A stretch of 64,000 bases of DNA. It comes from Dyadobacter sp. (GTDB taxonomy: Bacteria > Bacteroidota > Bacteroidia > Cytophagales > Spirosomataceae). The notes beneath the pieces are model-generated. The model saw nothing but the letters and a program-made list of their open reading frames with translations, was not told the origin of the DNA and made no database searches. Below, one piece after another: positions 61,182 through 64,000 of the stretch (the first letter of the stretch is position 1; every line of letters begins with the position of its first letter). The stretch is taken from the NCBI RefSeq assembly GCF_017744695.1, contig NZ_JAGIAS010000007.1, forward strand, positions 124,001 to 188,000, written 5' to 3'. The translations under genes were made by a program, and so were the position numbers.

Positions 61182-61946
61182 ATGGAAGGAAATATGAGGT
61201 TGTCTCTGAAAGTGTGGAGACAAAGCAATACAGACGCAGCGGGAGGTTTCGAAGACTACAAGCTGGACAACGTTTCCCCTGATATGTCATTTCTTGAAAT
61301 GTTCGATGTACTCAACGAGCAGCTCATCGAAGAAGGAAAGGAACCTGTTGCATTCGACCACGACTGCCGTGAAGGTATTTGCGGGATGTGTTCGATGTAT
61401 ATCAATGGCCGTCCGCATGGCCCTCTGCGCGGGGTTACTACCTGCCAGCTGCATATGCGTTCGTTCAAAGACGGTGACACCATCGTGGTAGAGCCGTGGA
61501 GAGCGCAGGCTTTCCCGGTTATCAAGGACTTGGTGGTTGACCGTGATGCGTTCGACCGCGTGATCTCTGCCGGTGGTTTTGTTTCTGTAAATACCGGTAA
61601 TGCACAGGACGCAAACTCATTACCGATTGCAAAAGAAGCGGCAGACGACGCATTCGCGGCGGCAGCGTGTATCGGTTGCGGCGCTTGTGTAGCGGCTTGC
61701 AAAAATGCATCTGCGATGCTCTTCGTATCCGCCAAAATCTCCCAGCTGGCATTGTTGCCGCAAGGACAGGCAGAACGCAGCATCCGTGCCGAGAAAATGG
61801 TCGCTCAAATGGATGCAGAAGGTTTCGGAGCCTGCACCAACACCGGTGCGTGCTCGGCAGAATGCCCGAAAGAAATCAGCCTCGAAAACATCGCCCGCAT
61901 GAACCGCGAGTACATCGGTGCGAAATTCTCTTCTTCGGCGGTTTAA
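61182..61946 (+). CDS. sdhB: succinate dehydrogenase / fumarate reductase iron-sulfur subunit
   Basis: 254-aa electron-transfer subunit. [2Fe-2S] ligands Cys62, Cys67, Cys70 and Cys88 (CREGICGMC, TTCQL) are followed by the [4Fe-4S] set Cys163, Cys166, Cys169 (CIGCGAC) with Cys228 in the last motif. The [3Fe-4S] set uses Cys173, Cys218 and Cys224. All clusters are intact. Met5 (MRLSLKVWRQ) is an alternative start. Last gene of the sdhCAB operon; a good terminator follows at 61966. Confidence 0.96.
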   Translation: MEGNMRLSLKVWRQSNTDAAGGFEDYKLDNVSPDMSFLEMFDVLNEQLIEEGKEPVAFDHDCREGICGMCSMYINGRPHGPLRGVTTCQLHMRSFKDGDTIVVEPWRAQAFPVIKDLVVDRDAFDRVISAGGFVSVNTGNAQDANSLPIAKEAADDAFAAAACIGCGACVAACKNASAMLFVSAKISQLALLPQGQAERSIRAEKMVAQMDAEGFGACTNTGACSAECPKEISLENIARMNREYIGAKFSSSAV

Positions 61947-61965
61947 GGATATATTTAATGCAATG

Positions 61966-61998
61966 CAGGGCAGTCGGTTTCCGGCTGCCCTGTTTTGT
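61966..61998 (+). terminator. terminator of the sdhCAB operon
   Basis: 12-bp stem CAGGGCAGTCGG (61966-61977) with CCGGCTGCCCTG (61981-61992), one G-T pair, followed by TTTTGTTTTT. It lies 19 bases after the sdhB stop. Confidence 0.8.
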
Positions 61999-62070
61999 TT
62001 TTGAGGGGTAAGCCTTGAATCTGTTAGTGTTTCAAAATGTTTATATTGCATTAGGTAAGGAAACAACAAC

Positions 62071-62652
62071 ATGGATACGATAGAATTGAGATATAAGCCC
62101 CTGCGTCTTGACGATGATGAATTCTATGAATTTTGCAGGGAGAATGATCAACTCAAAATTGAGAGGGATAGCGAAGGGACGATCTATATTATGTCGAATA
62201 CTGGCGGAAAGACAGGCAAATTGAATGCGATCATCATTTACTGGCTGATGCACTGGCATCTCGCGAGGGACTTTGGTCATGTTTTTGAGTCATCGACAGC
62301 CTTTCGTCTTCCAAATACCTCCGTTAGGTCTCCTGACGCTTCGTGGATTTCCAATGAGAAATGGGAGCATTTGACAGATAGCGAACAAACAAAGTTTCCG
62401 CCCATTTGCCCTGATTTTGTTATAGAACTACTCTCGGCGAATGATGATTTGAAAATCATTCAGAAGAAAGTGCAAGACGAGTGGATAGGCAATGGGTGCA
62501 AGTTGGCCTGGCTCATCGATCCGTTTACAGAAACTGTTTTCGTTTATCGACCCAATGCAGATGTTGAGATTTTCAACGGTTTTAGCCAACAATTATCAGG
62601 AGGAAATGTGTTGCCGGGATTCGAATTTGATTTGAGCAAGCTGAAGATATAA
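62071..62652 (+). CDS. Uma2 family (DUF820) endonuclease
   Basis: 193-aa protein of the PD-(D/E)XK nuclease superfamily. Core residues Asp89 (RSPDASW), Glu119 (CPDFVIELLS) and the Lys pair at 132-133 (IIQKKVQDEW) form the putative catalytic site, with EWIGNGCKLAWLIDP after it. Uma2 proteins are abundant in Cyanobacteria and scattered in Bacteroidota, often mobile and with no agreed function. It sits alone after the sdh terminator and is convergent with the Skp/OmpH gene. Confidence 0.85.
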   Translation: MDTIELRYKPLRLDDDEFYEFCRENDQLKIERDSEGTIYIMSNTGGKTGKLNAIIIYWLMHWHLARDFGHVFESSTAFRLPNTSVRSPDASWISNEKWEHLTDSEQTKFPPICPDFVIELLSANDDLKIIQKKVQDEWIGNGCKLAWLIDPFTETVFVYRPNADVEIFNGFSQQLSGGNVLPGFEFDLSKLKI

Positions 62653-62665
62653 AACCAGTTTATGC

Positions 62666-62711
62666 AAAAAAACGAAGCAGACGATCTTTTGACCGTCTGC
62701 TTCGTTTTTTT
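62666..62711. terminator. bidirectional terminator
   Basis: Perfect 18-bp stem (arms 62666-62683 and 62694-62711, core ACGAAGCAGACG) with long A/T ends, so both strands gain a T-tract. It lies between the convergent Uma2 and Skp/OmpH genes and is the longest terminator stem in the window. Confidence 0.85.
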
Positions 62712-62728
62712 GCAGGCTAACTTCGAAA

Positions 62729-63352
62729 TTACTTTTTCTTAGTAGTATCAGCCGGAGCAGCTGCTTTGCCTGAGCTCTTATATTCTTTGTTCAGACCGTC
62801 GATGATCTTCTGGGTTACGTCCAATGAAGGGTTGGCAAACAAGATGCCGCCGCCCAGGGAATAGCCAAGAACGTACTCGTAGCCATTTTCCTTGTTGTAT
62901 TTATCGATGTAAGAACGGATGTTTTTGTAAAGTTCTTCGTTCTTTTTAGCCTCTTCCTGGCCCAGAGCTTGCGCCGACTGATCGCGGTAGGCCATCAGGT
63001 CCTGCTGCTTTTTCATGAGCTGCGCTTCTGTGGAACGAGCTTGCTCGGGAGTCATGGTGGCTGCGCGTTGCTGGAAGAAAGCCACTTCATTTTGCAAAGA
63101 GCGTCCTTTGGTAGTCAGCTCGTTTTCAAGCTGGAAATTCTTGTTTTCAAGCTCTTTTCTGGTATCCTTGAAGAAATCGTAGTTTTTCAGAAGTGAATCC
63201 ACCTGAACGTAAACAGTGCGGCGGCCTTCCACTACTGCACCATCTGCGGCTGCACCGGCGTCTGACGATTTGCTTGAAAAATGAAGGAAGAATAACACCG
63301 CCACAGCAAGCGAAAGGACGACGTTCCAGATCAATGAAGTATTGTTGTTCAC
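62729..63352 (-). CDS. OmpH/Skp family periplasmic chaperone
   Basis: 207-aa protein. An N-terminal membrane or signal segment (about 8-28: WNVVLSLAVAVLFFLHF) is followed by YVQVDSLLKNYDFFKDTRKE, then a long coiled coil (about 65-135: LENELTTKGRSLQNEVAFFQ). A conserved tail, YVLGYSLGGGILFANPSLDV, and TQKIIDGLNKEY complete the OmpH/Skp pattern. It would escort outer-membrane proteins through the periplasm. The N-terminus may stay anchored, as no clear cleavage site is seen. Confidence 0.88.
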   Translation of the reverse strand: MNNNTSLIWNVVLSLAVAVLFFLHFSSKSSDAGAAADGAVVEGRRTVYVQVDSLLKNYDFFKDTRKELENKNFQLENELTTKGRSLQNEVAFFQQRAATMTPEQARSTEAQLMKKQQDLMAYRDQSAQALGQEEAKKNEELYKNIRSYIDKYNKENGYEYVLGYSLGGGILFANPSLDVTQKIIDGLNKEYKSSGKAAAPADTTKKK

Positions 63353-63436
63353 GTTTTTAAGGTTTATTGTTTTTGAACGAGCCGCAAAGATAATGATTTG
63401 TGTTTAAGTACAATGAATAAGGCCAGGCCGCGGGTT

Positions 63437-63802
63437 TTACGAGGCTGGTCCCGACAGCGGCACCGGATGCCGGCGGAAGATCTGACGCACCCAATATCCG
63501 GCCAGGCCAGAAAAGCCGCCCACAAGGCCTCCTATGAGGGCCGTTACAAGCAAAAGCAGGATGCCGTTCGGCAACATGAATATCTTCGCAACACGGTCGG
63601 AGAGGGCGCCATCGGAGATGAAATGCTGGTAATACCCATAAAGCAGCCAGGGCACGGCGATACCGCCGAAGCCCGCCCAAAATGCCCCGGAGGATCGGGA
63701 AGGCCGCCATAGCAGGATCACAAATGGGACAATGGCGATTATCCACCATGGAGTAAAGATTTGTAATACTGCCGATAGAATGGCTATAATCAGAAAATTC
63801 AT
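63437..63802 (-). CDS. small hydrophobic membrane protein
   Basis: 121 aa from the ATG at 63802 (MNFLIIAILSAVLQIFTPWW). About four hydrophobic helices: 1-30, 40-60, 80-105 and a shorter middle one. The C-terminus is basic (WVRQIFRRHPVPLSG). Function not recognised. It lies only 10 bases after the penicillin-acylase-like gene, so it is co-transcribed with it. Confidence 0.72.
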   Translation of the reverse strand: MNFLIIAILSAVLQIFTPWWIIAIVPFVILLWRPSRSSGAFWAGFGGIAVPWLLYGYYQHFISDGALSDRVAKIFMLPNGILLLLVTALIGGLVGGFSGLAGYWVRQIFRRHPVPLSGPAS

Positions 63803-63812
63803 AAGTTCCGGT

Positions 63813-64000
63813 TTAACGTTTTTGCAATACAAGACTGGATGCCAGGTGGGGCACTTTCTGGTCCGGTGACGTGAGGAATATCAATTCATTGAGCTCACCC
63901 TTCTCCCATTTTTTTAGCAGATTGAGATAGTAGGGGCTGCCCGGATTGCCCGATTGGCCTCCCGGATAAATTCCGTAAGCTCGGGGCGTAGGACCCAGTT
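63813..64000 (-). CDS. penicillin acylase family protein, C-terminal fragment (cut by window edge)
   Basis: The last 61 codons of a minus-strand gene run from the right edge to a TAA at 63813. The product reads LGPTPRAYGIYPGGQSGNPG followed by SPYYLNLLKKWEKGELNELI. The PGGQSGNPxSPYY block is the hallmark of the C-terminal part of S45 (penicillin/cephalosporin acylase) N-terminal-nucleophile hydrolases, which cleave amides such as penicillins or acyl-homoserine lactones. The catalytic Ser and the rest of the protein lie outside the window. Confidence 0.75.
   Translation of the reverse strand, partial: LGPTPRAYGIYPGGQSGNPGSPYYLNLLKKWEKGELNELIFLTSPDQKVPHLASSLVLQKR

Noticed and set aside
1..64000. 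CRISPR array, insertion sequence or prophage
   Set aside because: I saw no regularly spaced direct repeats, no transposase or phage structural genes and no terminal inverted repeats bounding a segment.

Overview
The window reads as ordinary chromosome of a Bacteroidota bacterium, most likely order Cytophagales (a Dyadobacter/Spirosoma-like genome is my guess from protein style; no search was run). Supporting signs are type IX secretion (T9SS) C-terminal sorting domains on three secreted proteins (16303-18171, 40046-42085, 55209-58115), one of them of the gliding-motility-associated type. Other signs are a three-gene succinate dehydrogenase with a five-helix cytochrome b, a DUF5606 protein, TAnnTTTG-type promoter elements and weak or absent Shine-Dalgarno sequences. 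About 57 protein genes, one tRNA and many intrinsic terminators can be supported.

Layout. 1-6235: a non-coding lead-in, then acetoacetate-CoA ligase, an S41 processing protease, a short-chain dehydrogenase and a fosmidomycin-resistance-type exporter. 6267-10953 (minus): a broken toxin-antitoxin pair, an M23 peptidase, a large zinc metalloprotease and an exopolyphosphatase. 11111-14934 (plus): rpsU, a Xer recombinase and PEP carboxylase. 14999-18171 (minus): two tandem paralogous lipoproteins, one frameshifted, and a T9SS-exported reprolysin-like protease. 18420-21588: MarR regulator, SIMPL protein, YtxH protein, NudK and a DUF985 cupin. 21607-30917: gamma-glutamyltransferase, MacB/FtsX-type permease, an eIF1-like factor with a lipid kinase and a 39-residue membrane microprotein, an NTF2-like protein, a lipocalin-like lipoprotein, MeaB and an M1 peptidase. 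30995-37580: a FabH-like synthase, then GT4 glycosyltransferase, DeoC, DUF5606 protein, EngB, a thioredoxin, Gmd and a SPOR lipoprotein.

37692-48329 is the most accessory-looking part. It has MurB, a GT-C-like membrane protein, a T9SS-exported sialate-O-acetylesterase-like protein, an unrecognised multi-spanning membrane protein and a stand-alone LuxR helix-turn-helix protein. Next comes a tightly coupled pair of secreted proteins (44159-47622): a multi-domain carbohydrate-binding-like protein and an unrecognised, possibly glycoside-hydrolase-like partner. A GT2 glycosyltransferase follows. 48389-55116: a ROK-family kinase lacking the usual zinc motif, an SDR, MlaE/MlaF without MlaD, a polysaccharide flippase, a TetR regulator with nearby palindromes, tRNA-Gln(UUG) and FabD. 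55209-64000: a very large gliding-motility-type adhesin, sdhCAB with a good promoter, a Uma2 nuclease, a Skp/OmpH chaperone, a small membrane protein and the 3' end of a penicillin-acylase gene.

Functional themes are envelope building (MurB, Gmd, flippase, glycosyltransferases, Mla, Skp), secreted proteolysis, surface-protein export by T9SS, and central metabolism (PEP carboxylase, succinate dehydrogenase, acetoacetate activation). The best candidates for something undescribed are the 44159/46099 secreted pair with its divergent LuxR gene, and the tandem lipoprotein family beside the reprolysin. Both are proposals from reading the sequence, not established systems.
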